Source of the DNA: Flavobacterium sp. LHD-85
Lineage (GTDB): Bacteria > Bacteroidota > Bacteroidia > Flavobacteriales > Flavobacteriaceae
Length of the DNA: 64,000 nucleotides
Assembly: GCF_030929595.1 (NCBI RefSeq)
Contig: NZ_JAVFVR010000001.1
Coordinates: 868,001 to 932,000, forward strand
Direction: 5' to 3'
Shown: one piece after another, positions 33,268-41,604 of the stretch
Layout of the letters: each line of letters opens with the position of its first letter
How positions within the stretch are numbered: the first letter of the stretch is position 1
The notes under the pieces: generated by a model
What the model saw: the letters and a program-made list of their open reading frames with translations, nothing else
The model's database searches: none
What the model was told of the DNA's origin: nothing
Position numbers and translations under genes: made by a program

Positions 33268-34869
33268 TTAGTCTTTCATCGTTACAGCATCGTTATAAAT
33301 CAACTTGTCCAAATTTTGGTCTCGATCGTATACATCTGGGAAAAAATTAACTTCTCCATTGTCTTGAACCCAGCAGGTAAAATAACCTATATAAACCGGA
33401 ATTTTACGTTTAAGCATGCAAGTTGTTTCTTTTCCTCCATTCATAGCACTCTCTATTTTGTCTGCTGGCCAGTCTGGATCATCTTTTAAAATATGCAATG
33501 CAAGCTGTTTGGCTTCTTTCACATTGATGCAGCCGTGGCTGAAAGTGCGTTTTTCAAATTCGAATAAACTTTTTGCAGGAGTATCATGCATATAAATATC
33601 GTTTGGATTCGGAAACATGAATTTTACTAATCCCAGCGAATTTTTAGGTCCTGGTTTCTGTCTTACTTTACCTCCATTCCATTCCATATTATGTTCTTCC
33701 AAATAGTTTTTATCACTTGCAATTTGGAGTTTTAGTTCATTTTGAATAATGCTATTTGGCACATACCAATATGGACTAAAAACAATTCGATCCATACTTC
33801 CACTAAAGATTACTGTTTCGCTAAGTCGATTACCAACAAAAATATCCGAAACTAGATCATACTTTCCATCCTTAACATAAAACAGTCTGAATGAAGGAAT
33901 ATTAACCATAACATATTCGTCTGCTTTAGCCAACTTGGTCGGGATCCATCTGCATCTTTCCATATTCAGCATAATGGTTCTGATTCTTTTACCAATCGGT
34001 TCATTCATCTGATTGATAATATCTCTTGTTAGGGCATAATTTATCTTTAAATTATATCTTTTTTTATAATTTAAAACGCCCGCCATCAATTCTTCATCAT
34101 AAATATCACTTCCTGAATCTTGTTTTAAATCTCCAACTACAAACAGACGGTTTCTAATTTGCTTTATAGCAATTGCCGTATCGTCTGGTCTTAAATCTTT
34201 AAAAGCAGCACTGTCAATCGTAATTTTCTGCCATAGATTATCGGTTTCTATTTTACGGTATTTTTTCAGCGCATCTTTCAATCTATAGTATTGACTGAAT
34301 AAAAGATTATCATCTTTATCCAATCGATCAGAATCAACCATTAACGAATCTAGAATGTGAGTATACGAAATAGATTTTGCAGGCAAGTACCATCCTATTT
34401 TTTTTAATGTCGCAGGATCAACTCCAGAATATACATTGCTGGCATAAAACACATACATGCTTGTCAGCAGTAATTCGGTATCAAGCTGTGGCGGTTTGTT
34501 TGAAGAACTTTCATTAAAAGCCTCATCTATTTCCTCTTTATAAGGCATTTTATTTTCAATTCCCTGATCTTTCAGAACATTTACTTTCTGATACAATAAT
34601 GATCCAAATTCTGTTATATTTTTATCATCGTACCAAATAGATTTGTACTGTTTTGCTTTATAAATACCCTCAACATCTTTCTGATATTTTTTAAGCTTAG
34701 GATATTTTTTAAAAAAGGCGTTAATTGAAGCTGCGTCGATGGTAATGACTGCAACAGCTTTTGGATTTGTTGCATCAGCCTTGCTTTTGGCATTGTTGGA
34801 AAATGAATTGAATGAAAATGCAAAAAAACTGACTGTAACAATAATTAAAGAAAAAGTAAAATTTCGCAT
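33268..34869 (-). CDS. L,D-transpeptidase (YcbB/LdtD-like)
   Basis: A 533-residue exported enzyme forming 3-3 peptidoglycan crosslinks. Signal peptide about 1-25. A YcbB-type scaffold region comes first (KSIWYDDKNIT, about 76-86), then a helical domain, then the YkuD catalytic domain from about 315 (YVMVNIPSFRLFYVKDGK). The active site is H428 (YMHDTP) and SHGC with S444, H445 and C447 (RTFSHGCINV). All needed residues are present, and length suits the YcbB group. It stands alone, ending at the shared terminator. Confidence 0.92.
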   Translation of the reverse strand: MRNFTFSLIIVTVSFFAFSFNSFSNNAKSKADATNPKAVAVITIDAASINAFFKKYPKLKKYQKDVEGIYKAKQYKSIWYDDKNITEFGSLLYQKVNVLKDQGIENKMPYKEEIDEAFNESSSNKPPQLDTELLLTSMYVFYASNVYSGVDPATLKKIGWYLPAKSISYTHILDSLMVDSDRLDKDDNLLFSQYYRLKDALKKYRKIETDNLWQKITIDSAAFKDLRPDDTAIAIKQIRNRLFVVGDLKQDSGSDIYDEELMAGVLNYKKRYNLKINYALTRDIINQMNEPIGKRIRTIMLNMERCRWIPTKLAKADEYVMVNIPSFRLFYVKDGKYDLVSDIFVGNRLSETVIFSGSMDRIVFSPYWYVPNSIIQNELKLQIASDKNYLEEHNMEWNGGKVRQKPGPKNSLGLVKFMFPNPNDIYMHDTPAKSLFEFEKRTFSHGCINVKEAKQLALHILKDDPDWPADKIESAMNGGKETTCMLKRKIPVYIGYFTCWVQDNGEVNFFPDVYDRDQNLDKLIYNDAVTMKD

Positions 34870-35287
34870 ATTTTTAAAGTTTTAAATTGGTAGAAACAAC
34901 TTTAAAAAAAATACCGAAAACCCAATAAATTACTCAAAAAACCTTAGTTTTCACATATTTTTTTCCTATCTGGTAATCATCGATTTGGGCTATCAAATAT
35001 AGCGAAGTTTTGTGAGAATTTTAATTTAATTAGAAGAAAACTTTTATAAAAAATCATTCCTAATAAATCGAACAAACTTTTATAAAAGTATCAAAACAGG
35101 TAGATTCTTAAATTCCTTTTTCAACAAAAAGTTATGTTGAATAATTTTGAATAATCTCAATATCAATAATTACAATTCAAAAACGCTTAATTTCCGAACT
35201 TAATCTGTTATCTTTGCACCCTAAAATCAGTTTAAATAAATATAATCTTATAAGACTGGTTTAAGAATAAAAAAATAGCCCATTACA
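34870..35287. other. divergent promoter region between ldt and mrp
   Basis: This 418-base AT-rich gap shows no gene. On the minus strand TATATTTG (34994-35001 in plus coordinates) could start the transpeptidase message. On the plus strand TATCTTTG at about 35210-35217 could start mrp. Repeated ACTTTTATAAAA motifs near 35040 and 35076 are the only other pattern. Confidence 0.5.
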
Positions 35288-36421
35288 ATGAAACTAGATA
35301 GAAAAGAAATTCTAAAAGCCTTAGAGACAATCACTATTGCTGGAGAAGGAAAAAATATGGTTGAAAGCGGTGCGGTAACCAATGTTATTACATTTGGAGA
35401 TGAAGCTGTTGTAGACCTTGTATTGCATACACCTGCTATGCACATCAAAAAAAGAGCTGAAGATGATATTAAGAAAACAATTCATGATTTAATATCGCCA
35501 GACGCGAAGGTAAAAGTAAATATTAAAGTAGAAGCTCCGGAGAAACCTGAAATTAAAGGTCGTGCAATTCCTGGAATCAAAAATATTATCGCAGTTGCTT
35601 CTGGTAAAGGAGGAGTAGGAAAATCTACTGTAACAGCAAACTTAGCTGTTACACTTGCCAAAATGGGATTTAAAGTTGGTGTTTTAGATGCTGATATTTA
35701 CGGCCCTTCAATGCCAATTATGTTTGACGTTGAAAACGCAAAACCTGTTTCTGTAACTGTTGACGGTAAGTCTAAAATGAAACCAATTGAAAGCTACGAA
35801 ATCAAAATGCTTTCAATAGGATTTTTTACAGCACCAAGCCAAGCTGTAATCTGGAGAGGGCCAATGGCTGCAAAAGCATTAAACCAAATGATTTTTGATG
35901 CAGATTGGGGAGAATTGGATTTCATGCTTCTTGATTTGCCTCCGGGAACTGGAGACATTCACCTTTCTATCATGCAGTCGCTTCCAATTACTGGAGCTGT
36001 TGTAGTAAGTACTCCACAGGCCGTTGCACTTGCAGATGCCAAAAAAGGTGTTGCAATGTTTATGCAAGATAATATCAATGTTCCTGTTTTAGGAATTATA
36101 GAAAATATGGCTTACTTTACACCAGAAGAATTGCCAGACAATAAATACTATATCTTTGGACAAGAAGGTGCTAAAAACCTTGCTGAAGATTTAGGCGTAC
36201 CATTTTTAGGAGAAGTTCCTATTGTACAATCTATTCGCGAAGCAGGAGATTACGGTCGTCCAGCGGCATTGCAAACGGCTTCTCCAATTGAAAAAGTTTT
36301 TGAAGGAATTACTAGAAATGTAGTACAAGAAACTGTAAACAGAAACGAAAGCCTACCTGCAACAGAAGCCATCAAAATTACAACAATGGCAGGTTGTTCT
36401 GCAGTTAAAAAAACTAATTAG
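35288..36421 (+). CDS. mrp: Mrp/ApbC-family Fe-S carrier ATPase
   Basis: A 377-residue P-loop protein that binds and passes on Fe-S clusters. The N-terminus (about 1-85) is a DUF59/MIP18-like domain; ATPase motifs are ASGKGGVGKSTV (about 105-116), DADIYGPSMP and LDLPPGTGD. The usual CxxC after ENM is absent: here ENMAYFTPEELPDN, and the only nearby Cys is in the tail AGCSAV. So cluster binding would need other ligands. The gene is followed by a NifU-type scaffold, supporting a Fe-S role. Confidence 0.9.
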   Translation: MKLDRKEILKALETITIAGEGKNMVESGAVTNVITFGDEAVVDLVLHTPAMHIKKRAEDDIKKTIHDLISPDAKVKVNIKVEAPEKPEIKGRAIPGIKNIIAVASGKGGVGKSTVTANLAVTLAKMGFKVGVLDADIYGPSMPIMFDVENAKPVSVTVDGKSKMKPIESYEIKMLSIGFFTAPSQAVIWRGPMAAKALNQMIFDADWGELDFMLLDLPPGTGDIHLSIMQSLPITGAVVVSTPQAVALADAKKGVAMFMQDNINVPVLGIIENMAYFTPEELPDNKYYIFGQEGAKNLAEDLGVPFLGEVPIVQSIREAGDYGRPAALQTASPIEKVFEGITRNVVQETVNRNESLPATEAIKITTMAGCSAVKKTN

Positions 36422-36436
36422 ATAATGAGATAATTT

Positions 36437-36473
36437 GCCAATTAGATAATGTCTTAAATTTTCTAATTGGCAT
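36437..36473. repeat. inverted repeat between mrp and nifU-like genes
   Basis: TGCCAATTAGA and TCTAATTGGCA form an 11-bp stem with a 15-base loop, in the gap of a probable operon. No T-run follows. Confidence 0.6.
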
Positions 36474-36498
36474 ATTTTCACAATTGACACATCATATT

Positions 36499-36738
36499 AT
36501 GACAACAGAAGAATTAACAAGCAATGTTTTATTGGCCTTAGATGAGATAAGACCATTCTTAAAATCTGACGGTGGAGATATTTCATTAATTTCTATCGAG
36601 GATGACAAACATGTAAAAGTTCGTTTGGAAGGAGCTTGCATTAGCTGCAGCGTAAATCAAATGACACTAAAAGCAGGTGTTGAAACAACTATAAAAAAAT
36701 ACGCACCACAAATTGAAACTGTGGTAAACGTGATGTAA
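36499..36738 (+). CDS. NifU C-terminal-domain Fe-S scaffold protein
   Basis: A 79-residue protein equal to the NifU C-terminal domain. IRPFLKSDGGDISLISIEDDKHVKVRLEGACISCSVNQMTLKAGVE holds the CxxC pair C47 and C50, which binds a bridging cluster in a dimer. A TTG 15 bases upstream is also in frame, but ATG at 36499 (MTTEELTSNV) is the natural start. It lies 77 bases after mrp on the same strand. Confidence 0.93.
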   Translation: MTTEELTSNVLLALDEIRPFLKSDGGDISLISIEDDKHVKVRLEGACISCSVNQMTLKAGVETTIKKYAPQIETVVNVM

Positions 36739-36952
36739 CAAAAATCGGTATTTTTTTCAAAATTGAACCTTTAGAGTTTAACAAGAATAATAAGTGTTTT
36801 ATCGTTTGATTAATAAAATGATAAAATAACAGCCAAAAAAAGATGTTTTTTGTCATATTCACAAAAAATAATACAAAGTTTTAAGAGTTTCTGTTAAGGA
36901 ATTGTTACATTTTTAACTTAAATTTGTCACATAACCCTAAATCATTAAACTT

Positions 36953-37432
36953 ATGAGAAACTTTTACGCTCTTTTTTTATTATTTTTTGTAAGCGCTGTA
37001 AATGCACAACAGGGCCAAACACTTTTTGCTGAAAAAGCTTGGGTAAATGAATCTGAAGAATGGTCAGATTTTCAATATTCGGGACAAATTATTTTTTCTA
37101 CGAATGGAAAAACTGAAGAAGGCGCTTTACGAATTGGCAATTATGATTTTTTATATGACCTTTGCGAAGGAAAAGCGAAGTTCTCAAGTAAAACAACTTA
37201 TAGTTCTGCCGATTTCTCGCATCCAAGAAAACTTAGTGCACAAACAGATAAACAAGGAATCTTAAATTCGACTTACGAAGGAACTTTAATTTTCCAGTCT
37301 GACAAAGATTATTACTCTGTAATCTCCCTTGTTACAATATTAGAAAAAGGAGGTAACATTATTGGTGTTAAAATGCGCCTTAAAGAAGGCAATCGAAAAG
37401 AATATGCTTTTAGCTTAAAAGAAAAAAGTTAA
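36953..37432 (+). CDS. exported hypothetical protein
   Basis: A 159-residue protein with a signal peptide cleaved near VNAQQ (about residue 19). The mature part is predicted beta-rich (SGQIIFSTNGKTEEGALRIGNYDFLYDLCEGKAKF) with one Cys in LCEGK. I recognise no family. It lies between Fe-S protein genes, but nothing in it suggests cluster binding; periplasmic or surface location is expected. Confidence 0.65.
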   Translation: MRNFYALFLLFFVSAVNAQQGQTLFAEKAWVNESEEWSDFQYSGQIIFSTNGKTEEGALRIGNYDFLYDLCEGKAKFSSKTTYSSADFSHPRKLSAQTDKQGILNSTYEGTLIFQSDKDYYSVISLVTILEKGGNIIGVKMRLKEGNRKEYAFSLKEKS

Positions 37433-37490
37433 AATTAATAGAGAATTTGAACACGTTTTCAAATTCTGCAATAAAATTCCCATAATTAAA

Positions 37491-37808
37491 ATGGATGTAT
37501 TAATTAAAATCAAAGATCGAGAAGGAGTTATACACGAATTACAAGCTCCAACCGATATGGCAATGAATATAATGGAGCTATGCAAAGCATACGAACTTCC
37601 TGTTGAAGGAACTTGTGGAGGAATGGCCATGTGCGCTTCTTGCCAGTGTTATGTTCTAAATGATGTTGCATTGCCAGAAATGGGAGATGATGAAGAAGCT
37701 ATGCTTTCTGAAGCATTTTATGTGAAGTCTAATAGCCGTTTAGGTTGTCAGATACCAATTACTGAAGATTTAGAAGGTTTAGAACTGGAATTAGCTCCTG
37801 AATACTAA
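37491..37808 (+). CDS. [2Fe-2S] ferredoxin (adrenodoxin type)
   Basis: A 105-residue electron carrier. The cluster ligands are C42, C48, C51 and C86 (EGTCGGMAMCASCQCY, then RLGCQIPI), the C-X5-C-X2-C-X34-C adrenodoxin layout; C53 is extra. The Glu/Asp-rich region (PEMGDDEEAM) is the typical partner-binding surface. It follows Fe-S assembly genes, in line with a shared role. Confidence 0.93.
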   Translation: MDVLIKIKDREGVIHELQAPTDMAMNIMELCKAYELPVEGTCGGMAMCASCQCYVLNDVALPEMGDDEEAMLSEAFYVKSNSRLGCQIPITEDLEGLELELAPEY

Positions 37809-37814
37809 AAATAG

Positions 37815-37848
37815 AAAAAGCGAGAATAAAATGGTTCTCGCTTTTTTG
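37815..37848. terminator. bidirectional terminator after the ferredoxin gene
   Basis: AAAAAGCGAGAA and TTCTCGCTTTTT form a 12-bp stem with an 8-base loop. It is shared with the convergent DUF6058-like gene. Confidence 0.88.
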
Positions 37849-37853
37849 TTTTT

Positions 37854-38534
37854 TTAATACTTTTTTATCAAATCATCCAAAGAAAACTCCTTTAACAATT
37901 TGTCCAAATATTTACCTCTACTGCTCAATTCTCGCTGGTAGGGAGCAAACAAACTGGTCGATTTATTCAGTTCGTCATTCAGTTCTTTCAGGTAATTTTC
38001 TTCTTCTATTGTCTGCGATGACGCCTTATTAGCGATAAAATCTAAAATTCGTTTGACAGCGATTTCTTTTTCGATAATAGCATTTTCGTCATTATTCAAA
38101 GTACAGATTCCGTAAACACCTTTACAGTAATAATTCCATTCTTCTTCTAAAGCATTTTCTACTTTTTCAGGATTTATTTCTCCATTTTCATCAAAAACAT
38201 TTCCATACGCAAATGCTTTATTCTGATGATTGTTTAAATTCAAAAGCAACTTCTCTTTAAATTCCTTTTTCAATTCTTCATAAGATTCCGTCCTATTCTT
38301 CTTAATCAGATCTACAATATTTTGAGCAAAGTATCTTAGGGATATCGTCAATGTATGCTGATCATTTAAAGGTGAACTAATCGATATTTCTGAATTAATT
38401 ACATAAGAAGGTGACGGAATTAACTTTTTTTCAATAAGCTTATTTAATTCATCATCCGATAATCTTGTAAGTCTTTTGACTTCTTCAAATTCCAGATAAT
38501 TGTCTACGATATAAGCAAGATTTTCATCTCTCAT
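37854..38534 (-). CDS. DUF6058-like protein
   Basis: A 226-residue cytoplasmic protein. The start LAYIVDNYLEFEEVKRLTRLSDDELNKLIEKKLIPSPSYVI has the pattern of DUF6058 (HTH-like segment and PSY motif); that assignment is from memory. The rest is helical and acidic, with EEWNYYCKGVYGICT in the middle. It starts one base after the SMI1/KNR4-like gene, so both are translated as a unit. Function unknown. Confidence 0.55.
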   Translation of the reverse strand: MRDENLAYIVDNYLEFEEVKRLTRLSDDELNKLIEKKLIPSPSYVINSEISISSPLNDQHTLTISLRYFAQNIVDLIKKNRTESYEELKKEFKEKLLLNLNNHQNKAFAYGNVFDENGEINPEKVENALEEEWNYYCKGVYGICTLNNDENAIIEKEIAVKRILDFIANKASSQTIEEENYLKELNDELNKSTSLFAPYQRELSSRGKYLDKLLKEFSLDDLIKKY

Positions 38535-38535
38535 C

Positions 38536-39045
38536 TTAATTATTGTTTAAAAAAATTGATGGATCAAAAGGCTCAAATTCTCTTTCAGAAAAAGCTTCGG
38601 TCAAAACACCAGACGAACACAACCAAGTAATGGTTTCTTCCAACCTATTTCCTGCTTTATAAATCATTTCGCTATATCTTGGCAGAACATAATATTGATT
38701 GTTTAAGAGAATAATTTCATCACCATCGAAAGTATCTCCAATTCTAATAGAGTTTAGCACTTCTTCTTTAGTTAAAACTTCTTTTCCCGCATCCCAAAAC
38801 CAATATTCAGTAATACGGTTTTTCCATTCTTCAAGAGTTAAAACAATCGTTTCAGGAAGATAAACCCTTACATAAGTTCCTCCAAGAATTCCACTTCCGT
38901 ATTCTTGAACATACTCTTTATAATCTTCATCAAAAGTTATGTTTAATGTTTTTTCACAAGCCAGAATTTCTTCTTCATCTGCTGTAAATAAATCTGTTTT
39001 TTGCGTATTGTAATTTGGAATAATCTTGTAGTTATCGAAATTCAT
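38536..39045 (-). CDS. SMI1/KNR4-family protein (immunity-type fold)
   Basis: A 169-residue protein with the SMI1/KNR4 pattern: EEEILACEKTLNITFDEDYKEYVQEYGSGILGG near the start, IRIGDTFDGDEIILLNN in the middle, and a closing IYKAGNRLEETITWL. In bacteria these folds often neutralise toxins of polymorphic or T6SS systems. No toxin gene is adjacent, so immunity is only a possibility. Confidence 0.75.
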   Translation of the reverse strand: MNFDNYKIIPNYNTQKTDLFTADEEEILACEKTLNITFDEDYKEYVQEYGSGILGGTYVRVYLPETIVLTLEEWKNRITEYWFWDAGKEVLTKEEVLNSIRIGDTFDGDEIILLNNQYYVLPRYSEMIYKAGNRLEETITWLCSSGVLTEAFSEREFEPFDPSIFLNNN

Positions 39046-39138
39046 TGTCTTTATTTTTCTAAATTAAAGATATGCCTTTTTTATATTGCCAGTAACTTTT
39101 TAAAATTAAAAAACTTCACTCAGACCTTATCTAAAATT

Positions 39139-39819
39139 TTATTCTTTATAATATTCACTTATTTTATAATTTTTAGTTTTTGTCTGCCATTTATTGTTTA
39201 CAAAGTTTCTTGTAGTCACGGTTACAAATTCACTATTCATTGCATCTTCTTCTAATTCATAAACCTTACGCAATCCTTTATTGGGTACAACTTCATATTC
39301 TGTTGTCATGTGCCAACAGCAGCCAGATTTAGAATATGTAATTAATCTTTTTCTTTTATGATCTGTAACAAACATACCAAGATTTTCAACTACCAAATTG
39401 GTTAATTGACTACTCAAAACAAATTGTTTTTTAGTAGAATTATAAACATAAATATCATAAGAAGGACCGCCATATCCACTGTTGTTCCCGTTCCTCACAG
39501 CCAAATCTTCTGTTCCGTCAAAATTAAAATCATCAAAAATCAATGGACTTTGTTCACCATAAAGCTGAATAACATTTACTGTTGGTTTTTGTTTTTCATC
39601 AAGAAAAAAGTACAAATCGTCTGAAGTCAGCGTTTGAAAAAAACGATTTGAATTTTTATCCACTAATTTTATAACTGCTTTTCCTTCACAATTTTCAGCA
39701 TTGCAATTATCTACAGAGATCTCAGCAGAATATCTTTTTGAACCATTCATAACTTCAAATTTATTCTGTCCTGCACAAATTCCTGAAATTAGAATTAGTA
39801 AATATTTTATATTTTTCAT
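39139..39819 (-). CDS. exported XAC2610-like protein with FG-GAP-type segment
   Basis: A 226-residue protein with signal peptide to about residue 17 (ICAGQN). QSPLIFDDFNFDGTEDLAVRNGNNSGYGGPSYDIYVYN resembles an FG-GAP/EF-like calcium loop seen in XAC2610-related proteins. Two Cys pairs (DNCNAENCEG and SGCCWH) may form disulfides. The stop and downstream terminator are clear. No partner gene is apparent. Confidence 0.6.
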   Translation of the reverse strand: MKNIKYLLILISGICAGQNKFEVMNGSKRYSAEISVDNCNAENCEGKAVIKLVDKNSNRFFQTLTSDDLYFFLDEKQKPTVNVIQLYGEQSPLIFDDFNFDGTEDLAVRNGNNSGYGGPSYDIYVYNSTKKQFVLSSQLTNLVVENLGMFVTDHKRKRLITYSKSGCCWHMTTEYEVVPNKGLRKVYELEEDAMNSEFVTVTTRNFVNNKWQTKTKNYKISEYYKE

Positions 39820-39923
39820 TTTTAATCGGGTTACTGTGATTCTTTCTTGTAAAACTAATCTAAACTAAATTAGAAATCTACTTCCAAAAGCTATAAAATA
39901 ATTAAAATAAGATATTTAAAATC

Positions 39924-39960
39924 AAAAAAACCGTAATTACATCACTGCAATTACGGTTTT
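39924..39960 (-). terminator. terminator of the asd gene
   Basis: On the minus strand AAAACCGTAATT and AATTACGGTTTT form a 12-bp stem with a 10-base loop, followed by T residues. It lies 33 bases past the asd stop. Confidence 0.85.
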
Positions 39961-39992
39961 CTCTTTATAACAATTTTATTTAATCTCTCGAT

Positions 39993-40982
39993 TTATACCA
40001 AACCTGCTTTAATTAAATATTCAGCAATTTGGATCGTGTTTGTTGCAGCCCCTTTTCTTAAGTTATCAGCAACAATCCACATGTTTAATGTATTTGGCTG
40101 GCTTTCGTCACGACGGATTCTTCCAACAAAAACATCATTTTTACCTTCTGCATATAATGGCATTGGGTATGTAAAGGTATCTAAATTATCTTGAACTACT
40201 ACTCCATCTGTATGGTGTAGAATTTCGCGAACTTCATTTACATCAAAATCATTTGTAAACTCTACGTTTACCGCTTCGCTGTGTCCGCCTACAACTGGCA
40301 CACGAACTGCAGTAGCTGTAACTCTAATGGTGTTATCACCAAGAATTTTTTGAGTTTCGCGAACTAATTTCATTTCTTCTTTAGTGTATCCGTTTTCTTC
40401 AAAACTATCGCAATGTGGAATTGCGTTTCTGTGAATTGGATATTTATAAGCCATCTCGCCTTGAACTCCAGCGTACTCGTTTTCTAATTGTTTTACCGCT
40501 TTTACACCCGTTCCTGTGATAGATTGATAAGTAGAAACAATGATTCTTTTAATGTTGTATTTTTTATGCAAAGGAGACAAAGCCAAAACCATTTGAATAG
40601 TAGAACAGTTTGGATTTGCAATAATTTTGTCTTCTTTAGTTAAAACGTCAGCGTTGATTTCTGGAACTACCAATTTTTTAGTAGGGTCCATTCTCCATGC
40701 AGATGAGTTGTCGATAACAGTTGTTCCGGCAGCAGCAAATCTTGGAGCCCATTCTAATGAAGTATCTCCTCCAGCAGAGAAAACAGCGATATCAGCTTTC
40801 ATATCAACAGCTGTCTGTAAACCTACTACTTTATATTTGGTTCCTTTGTATTCGATTTCTTTTCCAACTGATCTTTCTGATGCAACAGGAATTAATTCTG
40901 TAACAGGAAAATTTCTTTCTGCTAATACTTTAAGCATTACTTCGCCTACCATTCCGGTAGCGCCTACAACTGCAATTCTCAT
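39993..40982 (-). CDS. asd: aspartate-semialdehyde dehydrogenase
   Basis: A 329-residue NADPH enzyme converting aspartyl phosphate to the semialdehyde on the way to lysine, threonine and methionine. VGATGMVGEVM (6-16) is the nucleotide loop. The catalytic Cys is C126 in ANPNCSTIQM. The HCDSF block and RIRRDES near the C-terminus are as in the family. It has a consensus promoter 42 bases upstream and its own terminator. Confidence 0.96.
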   Translation of the reverse strand: MRIAVVGATGMVGEVMLKVLAERNFPVTELIPVASERSVGKEIEYKGTKYKVVGLQTAVDMKADIAVFSAGGDTSLEWAPRFAAAGTTVIDNSSAWRMDPTKKLVVPEINADVLTKEDKIIANPNCSTIQMVLALSPLHKKYNIKRIIVSTYQSITGTGVKAVKQLENEYAGVQGEMAYKYPIHRNAIPHCDSFEENGYTKEEMKLVRETQKILGDNTIRVTATAVRVPVVGGHSEAVNVEFTNDFDVNEVREILHHTDGVVVQDNLDTFTYPMPLYAEGKNDVFVGRIRRDESQPNTLNMWIVADNLRKGAATNTIQIAEYLIKAGLV

Positions 40983-41023
40983 TTTTATATTTTTAAATAA
41001 TCAATTAATCTAATTTAGTAACG

Positions 41024-41053
41024 CAAAAGTAAGTATAATAAAAGTCTCCACAA
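41024..41053 (-). promoter_or_regulatory. promoter of asd
   Basis: On the minus strand TTG, 19 bases, TACTTTTG: a full consensus match. The start is about 37 bases before the ATG. Confidence 0.75.
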
Positions 41054-41097
41054 GGCGATTCACAAAAAATAACAAATTGTTACAAAATAAACAATTT

Positions 41098-41127
41098 GTA
41101 AAAAAACCGCCTCTTTAGAAGGCGGTT
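41098..41127 (-). terminator. terminator of mscL
   Basis: On the minus strand AACCGCC and GGCGGTT pair around a 9-base loop, followed by a T-run. It sits 31 bases past the mscL stop. Confidence 0.8.
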
Positions 41128-41158
41128 AAGTTAGACTTAGTGTAGCGGTATTATATTT

Positions 41159-41536
41159 TTATTTATTTTTCAATAAATCTCTAATCTGTGTCAATAATTC
41201 TTCTTGAGTTGGTCCAGCTGGAGGCGGCGGTGCAACATCTTTCTTTTTAGCGTGATTAATTCCTTTTATTATTAGGAACAAAACAAAAGCCACAATTACA
41301 AAGTTAATTACTGCCGATATAAAGACTCCATACTTTACACCTCCAAAAGCAGTTAATTGTTCAATAGTCGATAAATGCGCAGCATCTAAAGCTGGTTTCA
41401 ACAGCAATGGCGTAATTACATCTTCAATAAATGAGCTGACAATTTTACCAAAAGCAGCTCCAATGATCACCCCGACAGCCAGGTCAACCACGTTGCCTTT
41501 CATTGCAAATTCCTTAAATTCTGAAAAAAATCCCAT
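41159..41536 (-). CDS. mscL: large-conductance mechanosensitive channel
   Basis: A 125-residue inner-membrane channel that opens under osmotic downshock. FKEFAMKGNVVDLAVGVIIGAAFGKIVSSFIEDVITPLL is the N-terminal helix and gate region. A second helix (about 62-92) and the cytoplasmic LLTQIRDLLKNK end follow. A Pro-rich linker (APPPPAGPTQ) lies before the tail. Length is typical. Confidence 0.95.
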   Translation of the reverse strand: MGFFSEFKEFAMKGNVVDLAVGVIIGAAFGKIVSSFIEDVITPLLLKPALDAAHLSTIEQLTAFGGVKYGVFISAVINFVIVAFVLFLIIKGINHAKKKDVAPPPPAGPTQEELLTQIRDLLKNK

Positions 41537-41604
41537 ACTTGATCTGTTTAGTTGAATAATAAATGAATATCGAAAATACGCATTTTTATTGGATTTTTTT
41601 AAGA

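Noticed and set aside
34870..35287. possible small RNA or riboswitch in the ldt-mrp gap
   Set aside because: AT-rich with no stable long-range fold or known motif that I can see.
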